NCBI GenBank assembly: GCA_016744675.1
Contig: JADGDX010000005.1
Coordinates: forward strand, 46,222-110,221
Direction of reading: 5' to 3'
Source of the DNA: Desulfuromusa sp.
Lineage (GTDB): Bacteria > Desulfobacterota > Desulfuromonadia > Desulfuromonadales > Geopsychrobacteraceae
DNA: 64,000 nt
The notes under the pieces were generated by a model. That model worked only from the letters and a program-made list of their open reading frames with translations. It was not told the DNA's origin and searched no databases. Positions 45,938 to 56,381 of the stretch are shown here, one piece after another; the stretch's first letter is position 1, and every line of letters begins with the position of its first letter. A program made the position numbers and the translations under genes.

Positions 45938-46293
45938 TGTGCTTCAGTCTGAGCCAGTTCAACTTCAGGAGCTTCACTCCACAATCCCTCAAGGTCGTAA
46001 AATTCTCGTACCGGCTGTTGAAAGACATGAACCATAATCTCACCATAATCAAGTAAAACCCAGCGGCCTTTGTCCATTCCCTCAATGGCAAGAGGCAACA
46101 CATTATGCTGGCTTTTGAATTCAGTCTTTATATTTTCAGCAATGGCCTGTACTTGCCGATCAGAGCGACCCGAAACCAAAACCAAATAATCGGTCAGTGA
46201 GGAGAGATTCTGGACATCAAATAGTTTGATATCCATCCCTTTCTTATCAAGGGCATAGTCAACGGCTAAATGTGCAGTTTTTATCGCTTGCAA
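45934..46293 (-). CDS. rsfS: Ribosomal silencing factor RsfS
   Basis: A 119-residue RsfS/Iojap protein that binds ribosomal protein L14 and blocks subunit joining when nutrients are short. Family motifs DYLVLVSGRSDRQVQAIAENI and IEGMDKGRWVLLDYGEIMVHVF are complete. The start is TTG at 46293, with AAGGA 8 bases upstream. It lies between nadD and rlmH, the standard order. Confidence 0.93.
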   Translation of the reverse strand: MQAIKTAHLAVDYALDKKGMDIKLFDVQNLSSLTDYLVLVSGRSDRQVQAIAENIKTEFKSQHNVLPLAIEGMDKGRWVLLDYGEIMVHVFQQPVREFYDLEGLWSEAPEVELAQTEAQ

Positions 46294-46308
46294 ATCGGTT
46301 CCTTTATC

Positions 46309-46947
46309 TCAGGAATAGAGGCGATGAATCTTAATATATTCGATAACAGCTAGCGGAACATGTTCTCCGATATCAAGGTTCATCGATAATTGTTGACGGA
46401 TTTCTGTGGATGAAATATCACGACAGGTATGTGCCACTGTTATCAACGTAAACCCCGTATCACATCGAAGATTTTTAGAGTCGGAATCATAGCAGAAGCG
46501 TTCGGTGATAGCAACCGGCAGGAGCTCATGTAATGAGCCGGAAAAGCCGGGTCTAGCTGTCACCACGATATGAGCAAAATCGAACATCCGAGGGTAATCC
46601 TTCCAAGAGCCAATATCCTGAAAAGAGTCGAGCCCCATAATAAAAAAGAATTCATGTTGAGGGTATTTCAGATTCAATTGCTGCAGAGTATCCACCGAAT
46701 AACTGGTGCCTCCACGCTTTCCCTCAATGTCACAACTATGAAAAGACGGAGAATTCACTAACGCGGCATCAACCATCGCCAATCGGTCAGAAAAAGAAAC
46801 GGCAGAAGCAATCTGCTTTAGAGGAGTCCTTGATGTCGGGACAAACCAAACCTGATCCAGAGCACAACTCTTTTGGACCTCTTCAGCAATATATACATGC
46901 CCAAAATGGATAGGATTAAACGTCCCTCCTAGCAATCCGATACGCAT
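46309..46947 (-). CDS. nadD: Nicotinate-nucleotide adenylyltransferase
   Basis: A 212-residue nucleotidyltransferase of NAD synthesis (nicotinate mononucleotide + ATP). The substrate loop GGTFNPIHFGH is near residue 8, and the C-terminal ISSTEIRQQL matches the ISSTxIR motif. The ATG at 46947 is used; a longer open frame reaches into proA and is not supported. Confidence 0.94.
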   Translation of the reverse strand: MRIGLLGGTFNPIHFGHVYIAEEVQKSCALDQVWFVPTSRTPLKQIASAVSFSDRLAMVDAALVNSPSFHSCDIEGKRGGTSYSVDTLQQLNLKYPQHEFFFIMGLDSFQDIGSWKDYPRMFDFAHIVVTARPGFSGSLHELLPVAITERFCYDSDSKNLRCDTGFTLITVAHTCRDISSTEIRQQLSMNLDIGEHVPLAVIEYIKIHRLYS

Positions 46948-46957
46948 TTTAGCTCCA

Positions 46958-48214
46958 CTATTCCCGGATTTGCCCTTCCCCAAGAACAACAAATTTACGT
47001 GTGGTCAAATCTTCGAGTCCCATTGGCCCAAACGAATGAAGCTTTGTCGTCGATATACCGATTTCTGCCCCAAGTCCAAGCTGATTTCCATCGGAGAAAC
47101 GGGACGACGCGTTGACCATCACCACGCTCGAATTGATCTCTCGCAAAAATCTTTGAGACAACTGATAATCATTGGTCACGATCACTTCAGTGTGCAATGA
47201 ACCGTACGTTTCTATGTGTTCACGTGCTTCTGCATAGCTATCAACAACCTTAACGGCAAGAATCAACTCAAGATATTCTTCTCCCCAATCTTCATCCGTC
47301 GCAGGAACCATGTCTGGGCAAGCATGCTGCGCTTTTTGACAACCACGTAATTCGACCTTTAGGTCTCTCATGACTTTTGAAATCTGCGGAAGAAACGTCT
47401 CTGCAATATCTCGATGAACCAGCAAGGTTTCCATTGCATTACAGACACCCGGACGCTGCACCTTGGCATTGATACAAATCCTCTCTGCCATCTGAAGATC
47501 TGCTGATGCATCTACGTAAGTATGGCAAACCCCTTTGTAATGTTTTATGACGGGGATCCGTGATGTCTCTGCGACAAAGCGGATTAACCCCTCTCCACCA
47601 CGCGGGATAATCAGATCAATCTCCTCATCAAGCTGCAAAAGTTCAGTCACAGCTTCGCGATCACTTGTCGAAACAACCTGAAGGGCCGCTTCCGGTAATC
47701 CCTGATCACCCAGCACTAGCTGCAGAATTTCTCCTATAGCACGATTTGAATGGAGAGCTTCTGACCCGCCTCGCAAAATGACAGCATTGCCACTTTTCAA
47801 GCACAATCCTGCGGCATCTGCAGTCACATTGGGGCGTGACTCATAGATTATCCCAATCACTCCCAACGGAATTCTCTGACGCCCAACCCGAATACCATTG
47901 GGACGCACCCACATTCCAGTAACTTCACCAACCGGGTCTGGCAATGCGGCCACCTCACGCAATCCATCAGCCATTCCACTGATACGTTCATCGGTCAATG
48001 TGAGACGATCCAACATGGCAGGGGCCATATTGTTTTCCCGAGCACGTTGAAGGTCCTTCTCATTCTCTGTTTTTAGATGTTCTCTCTTTGACTCAAGTGA
48101 TGCCGCCATTAGTATCAGCATCTCGTTCTTTAGTGCGGATGAAAGATTTGCCATCAGCCGCGAGGCTTTTTTTGAAGCAACTGCGATTTCAAGCATTTGG
48201 TTGCGAATAGACAT
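46958..48214 (-). CDS. proA: Gamma-glutamyl phosphate reductase
   Basis: A 418-residue ALDH-superfamily enzyme, standard length. It reduces gamma-glutamyl phosphate to glutamate semialdehyde with NADPH. The catalytic Cys is in VQRPGVCNAMETLLVH, and NASSRFSDGNQLGLGAEIGIST is a family stretch. ATG 48214 overlaps the proB stop (TGATG), with GGAGAG upstream. Its product P5C is also the product predicted for HypD and proline dehydrogenase at the other end of the window. Confidence 0.95.
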   Translation of the reverse strand: MSIRNQMLEIAVASKKASRLMANLSSALKNEMLILMAASLESKREHLKTENEKDLQRARENNMAPAMLDRLTLTDERISGMADGLREVAALPDPVGEVTGMWVRPNGIRVGRQRIPLGVIGIIYESRPNVTADAAGLCLKSGNAVILRGGSEALHSNRAIGEILQLVLGDQGLPEAALQVVSTSDREAVTELLQLDEEIDLIIPRGGEGLIRFVAETSRIPVIKHYKGVCHTYVDASADLQMAERICINAKVQRPGVCNAMETLLVHRDIAETFLPQISKVMRDLKVELRGCQKAQHACPDMVPATDEDWGEEYLELILAVKVVDSYAEAREHIETYGSLHTEVIVTNDYQLSQRFLREINSSVVMVNASSRFSDGNQLGLGAEIGISTTKLHSFGPMGLEDLTTRKFVVLGEGQIRE

Positions 48215-49356
48215 CAATCACTCTCCTCTTCATCCTCAAGAGTCAAAACCAGATTATCACGACAAACGACCTCATCTCGATACTTATAACCGAGTATTTT
48301 TTCAATTTCTGAGCATTGCTTACCCATAATTTGGAGTATTTCAGCAAGTGAATAGCTGATTACGCCGCGCGCAAACTCCTCACCGTCACGGTCGCAAAGG
48401 CGGACTGCATCTCCGCGCTCAAAACCACCATCAACACCACAAATTCCAGATGGCAACAAACTTTTACCACGTTTAATAACGGCCATCTGAGCACCTTCAT
48501 CAACCACAAGCTTTCCACGTGGTTTTTTAGAAAAAGCGATCCAGTGTTTTTTTGCTGTCAGTTTTGATTGTGACGGAAGAAAATACGTACCGACATCCTC
48601 TCCGTCAAAGATTCGAGTCAATATGTTTTCACTTCGACCATTAACAATCAGCGTACCGACACCACTTAATGCGGCACGTTTTGCAGCTTTCAGCTTGGTG
48701 CTCATCCCTCCAGTACCGACTAAACTGTTCGTATCTCCGCCCATAGATTCAATCTCTGGAGTGACTCGCTCAACAACAGGAATCAGCTGAGCTTGTGGAT
48801 TTAATGAAGGATCCTCTTCATAAAAACCATCGACATCAGAAAGAATGATGAGAATATCTGCCTCGACGAGGCTTGTCACGAGCGCAGAAAGATTGTCGTT
48901 ATCACCAAAACGAATTTCGTCAACGACAACGGTATCATTTTCGTTAACTATCGGGGTAATTCCATACTCAAGAAGAGTCAAAACTGTATTTCGGGCATTT
49001 AAATAACGACGCCGATTTGATAAGTCATCGCGCGTCAATAGAACCTGCGCAACGTTTTCATCATGAGCTTGAAAAGTTTCTTTATATCTTAAGATGATAT
49101 GAGTTTGGCCGATCGCGGCAGCAGCTTGTTTCTGCGGAATGGTCTGTGGCCTTCCAGTGATTCCCAATTGCCCTTTACCAGCTGAAATTGCGCCAGATGA
49201 GACGAGAACAACCTCCAAACCACGGTCAAGGAGTCGACAAATATCGTTAGATATAGCCGACACGCGTCCAATTTCAAGCCCTGCGGGATTAGAAATAACT
49301 CCGCTACCAACTTTAATAACAACTCTTTTTACGTGTGCCAATAACGCCTTACGCAT
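48214..49356 (-). CDS. proB: Glutamate 5-kinase
   Basis: A 380-residue amino-acid kinase with a C-terminal PUA domain (about 285-375). It carries out the first step of proline synthesis. Motifs VVIKVGSGVIS near residue 11, NENDTVVVDEIRFGDND near 135 and GTGGMSTKLKAAKRA near 213 are all present. It lies 38 bases after obgE and is coupled to proA. Confidence 0.95.
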   Translation of the reverse strand: MRKALLAHVKRVVIKVGSGVISNPAGLEIGRVSAISNDICRLLDRGLEVVLVSSGAISAGKGQLGITGRPQTIPQKQAAAAIGQTHIILRYKETFQAHDENVAQVLLTRDDLSNRRRYLNARNTVLTLLEYGITPIVNENDTVVVDEIRFGDNDNLSALVTSLVEADILIILSDVDGFYEEDPSLNPQAQLIPVVERVTPEIESMGGDTNSLVGTGGMSTKLKAAKRAALSGVGTLIVNGRSENILTRIFDGEDVGTYFLPSQSKLTAKKHWIAFSKKPRGKLVVDEGAQMAVIKRGKSLLPSGICGVDGGFERGDAVRLCDRDGEEFARGVISYSLAEILQIMGKQCSEIEKILGYKYRDEVVCRDNLVLTLEDEEESD

Positions 49357-49394
49357 AACCCCTCAATTCAGAAGTTTATCGATAGTATCAAATA

Positions 49395-50405
<1,011 letters not shown>

Positions 50406-50434
50406 TTAGAACCTTATTTTCTATGCCTGAAACT

Positions 50435-50472
50435 GAAGAACCCGGTGACCGCAATGCGATACCGGGTTCTTC
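50435..50472 (-). terminator. Hairpin between rpmA and obgE
   Basis: A 12-bp perfect stem GAAGAACCCGGT/ACCGGGTTCTTC with a 14-base loop. The tail on the transcribed strand has only a short T-run, so read-through into obgE is likely. Confidence 0.65.
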
Positions 50473-50496
50473 TATTGTGTTTCTCAATCAAACTGA

Positions 50497-50751
50497 TCAG
50501 GCAGCGTAGACGCTGATATGCTTACGCCCTTGTGCTTTCGTTTCAAACTTTACCACACCATCAATCATTGCGAATAAAGTATAGTCTTTTCCACAACCGA
50601 CGTTACTTCCGGGGTGGAAAGTCGTACCGCGTTGTCTTACAAGAATTGACCCGGCTGAGACTTCCTGACCACCATAACGTTTAATACCCAGTCGTTTACC
50701 AGCACTGTCACGACCGTTCCTGGAACTACCAGCAGCTTTTTTATGAGCCAT
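50497..50751 (-). CDS. rpmA: 50S ribosomal protein L27
   Basis: An 84-residue basic protein starting [16 protein letters not shown], the invariant L27 N-terminus, and containing [17 protein letters not shown]. The N-terminal arm reaches the peptidyl-transferase centre. It follows rplU by 10 bases. Confidence 0.97.
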   Translation of the reverse strand: MAHKKAAGSSRNGRDSAGKRLGIKRYGGQEVSAGSILVRQRGTTFHPGSNVGCGKDYTLFAMIDGVVKFETKAQGRKHISVYAA

Positions 50752-50761
50752 GAGTGCCTCC

Positions 50762-51070
50762 TTAGGCTTCGATTGCCGCGACTTTTAGTCGGGTTATAGG
50801 TTGACGGTGGCCGTATTTCTTACGGTTACCTCCACGTCGCTTGGATTTAAAGACAAGAATTTTTTTGTCTTTTTCCTGAGCAACGATCTGTGCCTTAACT
50901 TTAGCACCTGGTACGAGAGGTGTTCCGAGTTTAACCTCTGCGCCACCGACCATGAGGACTTGATCGATCTCGATGGTATCACCCACCGCACCGTCAAGCA
51001 TTTCGACCTTCAGAAGGTCGCCTTCGGAAACTTTGTACTGTTTGCCTCCGGTCTTGATCACCGCATACAT
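50762..51070 (-). CDS. rplU: 50S ribosomal protein L21
   Basis: A 102-residue ribosomal protein starting [18 protein letters not shown], the standard L21 N-terminus. The ATG at 51070 is used because AGGAG stands 10 bases upstream; an in-frame ATG three codons earlier leaves no room for it. The leader between the promoter and the gene includes an imperfect hairpin (about 51108-51129), a possible site of autogenous control. Confidence 0.96.
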   Translation of the reverse strand: MYAVIKTGGKQYKVSEGDLLKVEMLDGAVGDTIEIDQVLMVGGAEVKLGTPLVPGAKVKAQIVAQEKDKKILVFKSKRRGGNRKKYGHRQPITRLKVAAIEA

Positions 51071-51138
51071 TGTTGACATTCTCCTATGATATAAAGCTAT
51101 TAAACCGCAGACGCAGATATTGCGCTGCAACGGCAAAC

Positions 51139-51166
51139 TTTAAATGTTTATTGCTAAACTTGTCAA
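51139..51166 (-). promoter_or_regulatory. Sigma-70-type promoter of rplU-rpmA
   Basis: On the minus strand, TTGACA (51161-51166), 16 bases, TTTAAA (51139-51144). It gives a leader of about 65 bases before rplU. Confidence 0.5.
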
Positions 51167-51224
51167 GCTAAATTTAAAGAAGCAATCCAACAAACTCACA
51201 ATATGATTAAATAGGTAAACAAAA

Positions 51225-51253
51225 AAAAACCCACCAACGGATGGTGGGTTTTT
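51225..51253 (-). terminator. Terminator of the nuo operon
   Basis: On the transcribed strand a 12-bp stem closing ACCCACCA/TGGTGGGT is followed by nine T. It lies 24 bases after the nuoN stop and separates the nuo and rplU units. Confidence 0.95.
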
Positions 51254-51276
51254 AAATAAATTGTCTATTTGAATGA

Positions 51277-52695
51277 TCAGAGTAAGGTCGAAACAGCCTC
51301 TTTTGCAGCGGAAAGAATACTCTGTGGCAACGCACCAATCAGGATGATCGCAACAATAAAGAATGTTCCCATGAGTTTAGCGCCAAAGGGAAGAACAATC
51401 GCATCTTGCTCATCATCAGCTGCACAATATGCGGCTCTGGCCATTTTCAAGTAATAATATGAAGCAACAGCTGCATTCATCACAGCGATAATGACAAGTG
51501 CATAAAAGCCTTTATGCAGTGCTCCAGTAAAAATCATGAACTTACCGATAAAACCAATTGTTGGTGGGATTCCCGCCATACCAAAGACAGATACCAGCAG
51601 GGTCAGGGCCAACAGTGGAGAGCGTCTTGACAATCCTTTCAGATCATCAAAAGTAACATTTTGACCTTTAGGAGCAATGTTATAAATGACATAAAATGCA
51701 GCAAGGTTCATCAGTAAATAGCCAATAACATAAAAGACTGCGGCTGCCATCCCCATGGCATCAGCTGTTAAGATGCCAATCATGACATAACCAGCATGAG
51801 CAATACTTGAGTAAGCCAGCAATCTCTTCAAGTCTGTTTGCACTAACGCACTAAAGTTACCAAAGACCATAGACATAACAGCAATGGCAGCCAAAACCCA
51901 TGTCACCTGACTGATGTCAAATCCAGCCACTGCAATGAAACGAAGTAGCAATAAGACTGCACCAACTTTAGGTAATGTCGCAACAAAGCTGGTTGTTTCA
52001 TTTGCGGCACCCTGATAAACATCTGGGGCCCAGAAGTGCATGGGGAACATTGCCAACTTATAAAAGAAAGCGGTCATGACAAGAATAATAGCAATCACTG
52101 CCAAAGGCTGAGTAGCAACCAACACCGGTAATTTTTCTGTCAATTCTGACAAATACGTTGTGTGTGCCAAGCCAAAAATATAACTCATCCCATACAGGGT
52201 CAGCCCTGTAGATGCAGCACCGAAAAGGATATATTTAATTCCTGCTTCAACATGTAAACGGCCCTGTCCACGTCGGAATGGAATCACGACATATAAGGCA
52301 TAAGATGAAATTTCGAGACTCAGAAGTATTGTGAGCAATTCAACAGAGCTACTCAAAAACATCAAACCTAGAGCACTTATAGCCAAAAACATGTTGTATT
52401 CGGTATGTAACTTTTCTTCTATTCCGACAAGATCTCGTCCTAAGAAGAAAACCAAGAACAAACCGAAGACTATCACGACCTTAAATAATTGAGACAAGGC
52501 ATCAATCTGATAGACATCATAAAACATGAGACCCTGGGTCCCCAAACTGGCAAACGTAATCACAAGGGTCAGTGCGGTCAGCACCAAACTAACAGCCTGT
52601 ACTGTCCCAGTGCGAAATTTGCCCAAGGTCATAAAAAACAAAACCAAGGCCGTTAACATCAAGGCAATTTCTGGCATGAAAACCGTGTTTAACAT
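51277..52695 (-). CDS. nuoN: Complex I-like subunit NuoN (antiporter type)
   Basis: A 472-residue membrane subunit with about 14 helices, homologous to NuoN and other antiporter-like chains. The lysine/histidine proton-path signatures LTILLSLEISSYALYVVIPF near residue 105 and FKIAMFPMHFWAPDVYQGA-like (YKLAMFPMHFWAPDVYQGA) near 223 are present, and LLAYSSIAHAGYVMIG follows. The start is taken at ATG 52695, where the protein begins like other NuoN; an upstream TTG would overlap nuoM. It is the last gene of the operon. Confidence 0.92.
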   Translation of the reverse strand: MLNTVFMPEIALMLTALVLFFMTLGKFRTGTVQAVSLVLTALTLVITFASLGTQGLMFYDVYQIDALSQLFKVVIVFGLFLVFFLGRDLVGIEEKLHTEYNMFLAISALGLMFLSSSVELLTILLSLEISSYALYVVIPFRRGQGRLHVEAGIKYILFGAASTGLTLYGMSYIFGLAHTTYLSELTEKLPVLVATQPLAVIAIILVMTAFFYKLAMFPMHFWAPDVYQGAANETTSFVATLPKVGAVLLLLRFIAVAGFDISQVTWVLAAIAVMSMVFGNFSALVQTDLKRLLAYSSIAHAGYVMIGILTADAMGMAAAVFYVIGYLLMNLAAFYVIYNIAPKGQNVTFDDLKGLSRRSPLLALTLLVSVFGMAGIPPTIGFIGKFMIFTGALHKGFYALVIIAVMNAAVASYYYLKMARAAYCAADDEQDAIVLPFGAKLMGTFFIVAIILIGALPQSILSAAKEAVSTLL

Positions 52696-52715
52696 AAGTT
52701 GATCCGATTCTTGGG

Positions 52716-54326
52716 TTAAAAGAGGTTCTTGATCCAAGTACCTGCATTATTCAGCAGGGCGTGACTCTCACCATGATGGACTGCTTCCGGCATTACGCTT
52801 CCAGCTTCAATTTGATGCAGGAGATGAGCAATGCTAGAGTCCATCATATCAAGCAGTGGTGTCGGGTGGAGACCGATCCAAAAAACAAAGACAGTTAAAA
52901 ATGCCAGTTGGACAAATTCCCGAACGTTACAATCAAACAGTGTGTGTCCGCCTTCATCACCATGACCATCTCCGTGATCATCACCGTGATGCGCGTGACC
53001 ATCTGAGTCATCCCACACCATCTTTTGCATCAAACGAAGCATGTAGGCAGCGGCAAGAATGGCACCAAGTATCGATACAGCACCAACCAGCGGATACTTA
53101 TCGAAAGCACCAAAAAGAACCAGGAATTCGCCGACGAAACTGTTTGTTCCCGGAAACGCAAGTGAGGACAAAGAGAAGATACCTAAGAATGTTACATAAA
53201 TTGGCATGAACATCCCAAGCTTACTGTTATCAGCAATCTCACGACTATGGGTTCTTTCGTAAATAATACCGATAAGGATAAACAGAGCACCCGTTGTCAC
53301 ACCATGATTAATCATCTGCAGCATGGCACCCTTGATTCCAGCATCATTGAGAAGAAAGATGCCCAGAGTAACAAAGCCCATATGACCAACAGACGAATAA
53401 GCAATCAGTTTTTTAATATCAGATTGCCCCAAGGCAAGATACCCGCCCACGACAATACTGATTAATGACATAACTAGCAGCAGAGGGACAAAATACACTG
53501 TCGCTGCAGGTGCCATCGGCAAGCAGAATCGTAAAAATCCATACCCACCCATTTTCAATAATATACTGGCGAGAATAACTGAACCAGCAACCGGTGCCTC
53601 AACGTGAGCTGCGGGGAGCCATGTATGGAACGGAAACATCGGCATCTTGATGGCAAAACCAAGAGCACAAGCCAAGAAAATCCAAACCTGATACGAAAAT
53701 CCGAAATCGTGAGCCATCAAATCGGGAATAAAGAATGTTCCAGTTTTGATATACATCGATACGATAGCAACCAAGAGGAAGATACTGCCGCAAAAAGTAT
53801 AGAGGAAGAATTTAATTGATGCATAGTCTTTACGAGCACCGCCCCAGATTGCAATAATCAGGTACATCGGAACCAGCATACCTTCCCAGAAAATCCAGAA
53901 AAGCACCGTATTCAAACTGACAAAAACACCAAGCATCGCTGTTTCCATCAACAGAGTAACGATGATAAATTCTTTCCAGCGTGTTTTGATGTAGGTCCAA
54001 GAACACAATACACACAAAGGCATAACCAAAGTCGTCAGAAGGACGAGCAGAACACTAATTCCATCGACTCCAACAACAAAATCAAGATCAAGAGCTGGAA
54101 ACCAATGTCGTAGTTCAACAAATTGGTACTTAGCCGTGGTCTGGTCAAAACGGGTCCACAGTGGTAGTGAAATGAGGGCGGTAACGAGAGTTACAGCCAA
54201 TCCCCAGAATTTAAGCAGGGTCTCACCACGTAAAAACATGGCCACAAGCGCACCGACTGCAGGCACTATCAACAATAGTGACAAAATCGGATAATTCAGT
54301 GTATTTAAGATTAGATAGTTTTCCAT
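52716..54326 (-). CDS. nuoM: Complex I-like subunit NuoM (antiporter type)
   Basis: A 536-residue antiporter-like subunit with about 14 helices. The conserved glutamate region LLMETAMLGVFVSLN near residue 125 and GFAIKMPMFPFHTWLPAAH near residue 227, and KKLIAYSSVGHMGFV near 305, define NuoM. Unusually, residues about 441-460 form a His/Asp/Gly-rich loop (HAHHGDDHGDGHGDEGGH) between late helices, which is not part of the usual NuoM. It pumps protons or Na+ in the membrane arm. Confidence 0.93.
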   Translation of the reverse strand: MENYLILNTLNYPILSLLLIVPAVGALVAMFLRGETLLKFWGLAVTLVTALISLPLWTRFDQTTAKYQFVELRHWFPALDLDFVVGVDGISVLLVLLTTLVMPLCVLCSWTYIKTRWKEFIIVTLLMETAMLGVFVSLNTVLFWIFWEGMLVPMYLIIAIWGGARKDYASIKFFLYTFCGSIFLLVAIVSMYIKTGTFFIPDLMAHDFGFSYQVWIFLACALGFAIKMPMFPFHTWLPAAHVEAPVAGSVILASILLKMGGYGFLRFCLPMAPAATVYFVPLLLVMSLISIVVGGYLALGQSDIKKLIAYSSVGHMGFVTLGIFLLNDAGIKGAMLQMINHGVTTGALFILIGIIYERTHSREIADNSKLGMFMPIYVTFLGIFSLSSLAFPGTNSFVGEFLVLFGAFDKYPLVGAVSILGAILAAAYMLRLMQKMVWDDSDGHAHHGDDHGDGHGDEGGHTLFDCNVREFVQLAFLTVFVFWIGLHPTPLLDMMDSSIAHLLHQIEAGSVMPEAVHHGESHALLNNAGTWIKNLF

Positions 54327-54376
54327 GACTTCCTACTGTCTAAGAGTAATTACCTGTCTGCTATAAACAGTCAGGG

Positions 54377-56143
54377 TCAGACCAGAACAACAACGATAAG
54401 CACTATAAATAACAGAGCCACGGCCGCACCAATATAATGCTGCAACTTACCGGTCTGAAACTGACGAACCTGCTCACCACCCTTAACAACACCGCGAGCA
54501 CTTCCATCAAGAGCCCAGTCAATTCCTTCCCAGTCAAACCATGACAGGGCGCGAGCAAGAGCCATCGTCAGACGCAAACCGATATTCTGGTAGACATTAC
54601 TGACCCACTCATTGGTCGATGAAATAGGCTTATTGGCAACCCACATAAACCAACCCGCACCGCGACGATAGAACCAGTCCAGGTCGAGATTGGAAACATC
54701 ATGGGGCTTGAGATATTTAACCATGATATAGAATCCAAGGCCGGTAAACCCAAGCAAATGAAAGGTTTCAGTCAAGTGGTAACTTGTATATGGATGATAG
54801 GCAACCGCATAGGGCAACATGTCATAAAGATAATCGGGATAAAAGCCAAGGAAAATACACATAAAGGCGGCCATTCCCATGGCAAGTTGCATATTCCAAG
54901 GAGCTTCATCGGGAGTCAGACCACTATCATTTGGGCCAAAGAAAACAAAGTAAGGCAGTTTGATTCCAACTGACAAGAATGTACCTACAGCAGCAAGAAG
55001 CAACATACTTAAAATAACAATTTGATGGTTATTTCCAGCAGCGGCAATAATCATTGACTTACTGATGAAACCACTCGTTAGTGGGAAACCAGAGATTGCA
55101 ATACCACCAATGACCGTAAAGATCATTGTATATGGCATGTATTTATATAAGCCACCTAATTCACTAAGCTTGGAACGTCCCGTCATTTCTAGAACACTAC
55201 CAATGCCCATAAACAACAGAGCCTTATAAAGAATGTGCGCGTAAGCGTGAGCACTGGCACCATTAATGGCCATTTCAGTACCGATACCGACAGCACACAC
55301 CATGTAGCCAACCTGGCTCACGATATGATAGGCCAATATGCGCCGAGCATCGTTTTCAATAACCGCGTAGGCAACTCCGTACAATGTCATTATCGCACCC
55401 ATGATTGCCAGAGTTTCAAATCCAGCAAAGCCACGAGCAAGAACATAAACCGCAGTTTTTGTCGTAAAAGCACACATGAATACTGCGCCAGTAACAGTAG
55501 CTTCAGGATAAGCATCTGGCAACCAGGCATGAATAGGTGGAACCGCTGCGTTAAGCATGAAGCCAATCATAATCAAGTAATCAGCTAAAGTCGCATGGTC
55601 TACGGAAATCAATTCAAAAGTCAGATCTCCAATATTCTGATAACGGAGGAATATTCCACCGAGGAGTACCAATCCACCAAAAGTGTGAACCAATAAGTAA
55701 CGGTAGCCCGCTTCAATGGAGCGTTTACGCTTGCGATACCAAATCAAGAAGACTGACGCGAAAGCCATCAATTCCCAGAAAATAAATACGGTCAAATAAT
55801 CGCCAGCAAGCGTCGTACCGAGAGAACCCGCAACATATAGCCAAGCAGCAACATGTTGTCCGCTCTCTTTTACATGAAGACCGAAGATACTACCAATCAG
55901 TGCCATCAAAGTGAAAACGTGCAAGAAAACCATTGTTAGCTTGTCGACCCGACCAAACTGCAACTCAAAGCCAAGCCATTCAACCTTGCCGAAACTTTCT
56001 GGCAAGTATTGAATCTGGATAAAGGCCACAAGAGGAACCAAGACCAACCAGACTTTCTGGACTTTACACTTTTTAGCCAAAGGCAGGAGCAGCGCACCTA
56101 TAATAAACATAGTGGCTGGGTGCATGAATATACTACTTGTCAT
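54377..56143 (-). CDS. NuoL-like antiporter subunit
   Basis: A 588-residue membrane protein with a 14-helix antiporter core (FWELMAFASVFLIWYRKRKRS near residue 127, FMLNAAVPPIHAWLPDAYPEA near 193, RRILAYHIVSQVGYMV near 268). A C-terminal extension ends in a long amphipathic stretch and a final helix (QTGKLQHYIGAAVALLFIV), as in NuoL. In sequence detail it is closer to MrpD/HyfB-type relatives than to canonical NuoL, so no firm symbol is given. ATG 56143 has AAGGA 8 bases before it and overlaps the small gene upstream by 11 bases. Confidence 0.88.
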   Translation of the reverse strand: MTSSIFMHPATMFIIGALLLPLAKKCKVQKVWLVLVPLVAFIQIQYLPESFGKVEWLGFELQFGRVDKLTMVFLHVFTLMALIGSIFGLHVKESGQHVAAWLYVAGSLGTTLAGDYLTVFIFWELMAFASVFLIWYRKRKRSIEAGYRYLLVHTFGGLVLLGGIFLRYQNIGDLTFELISVDHATLADYLIMIGFMLNAAVPPIHAWLPDAYPEATVTGAVFMCAFTTKTAVYVLARGFAGFETLAIMGAIMTLYGVAYAVIENDARRILAYHIVSQVGYMVCAVGIGTEMAINGASAHAYAHILYKALLFMGIGSVLEMTGRSKLSELGGLYKYMPYTMIFTVIGGIAISGFPLTSGFISKSMIIAAAGNNHQIVILSMLLLAAVGTFLSVGIKLPYFVFFGPNDSGLTPDEAPWNMQLAMGMAAFMCIFLGFYPDYLYDMLPYAVAYHPYTSYHLTETFHLLGFTGLGFYIMVKYLKPHDVSNLDLDWFYRRGAGWFMWVANKPISSTNEWVSNVYQNIGLRLTMALARALSWFDWEGIDWALDGSARGVVKGGEQVRQFQTGKLQHYIGAAVALLFIVLIVVVLV

Positions 56144-56381
56144 AATGATCCTTGTCCCTCTCCAGCCATACGTGTGACAGCCCTTTGCAGAATACAATCA
56201 TACCGAGACATCCAAGCAGGCCAAAAACAGCCCAATAACCAACCAAATGGTCACCCCAGAAGTGGGCATGATGTCGATCAGCATAAAAATCAAAGATAAT
56301 GGCAAAGGCCAGATACGCCAGAAATGACCATTTCAACAGGGCGGGTCTTTCCCGCAGATACGTTAAAAAGTTTACAATCAT
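56133..56381 (-). CDS. Small two-helix membrane protein of the nuo operon
   Basis: An 82-residue protein I do not recognise. Two hydrophobic segments (about 16-31 and 45-63) are joined by a His-rich loop (YADRHHAHFWGDHL), and the C-terminus is charged (ERDKDHYDK). Its start overlaps the upstream antiporter gene and its stop overlaps the downstream one, so it is translated in lock-step with them. It is probably an accessory subunit of the complex. Confidence 0.75.
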   Translation of the reverse strand: MIVNFLTYLRERPALLKWSFLAYLAFAIIFDFYADRHHAHFWGDHLVGYWAVFGLLGCLGMIVFCKGLSHVWLERDKDHYDK

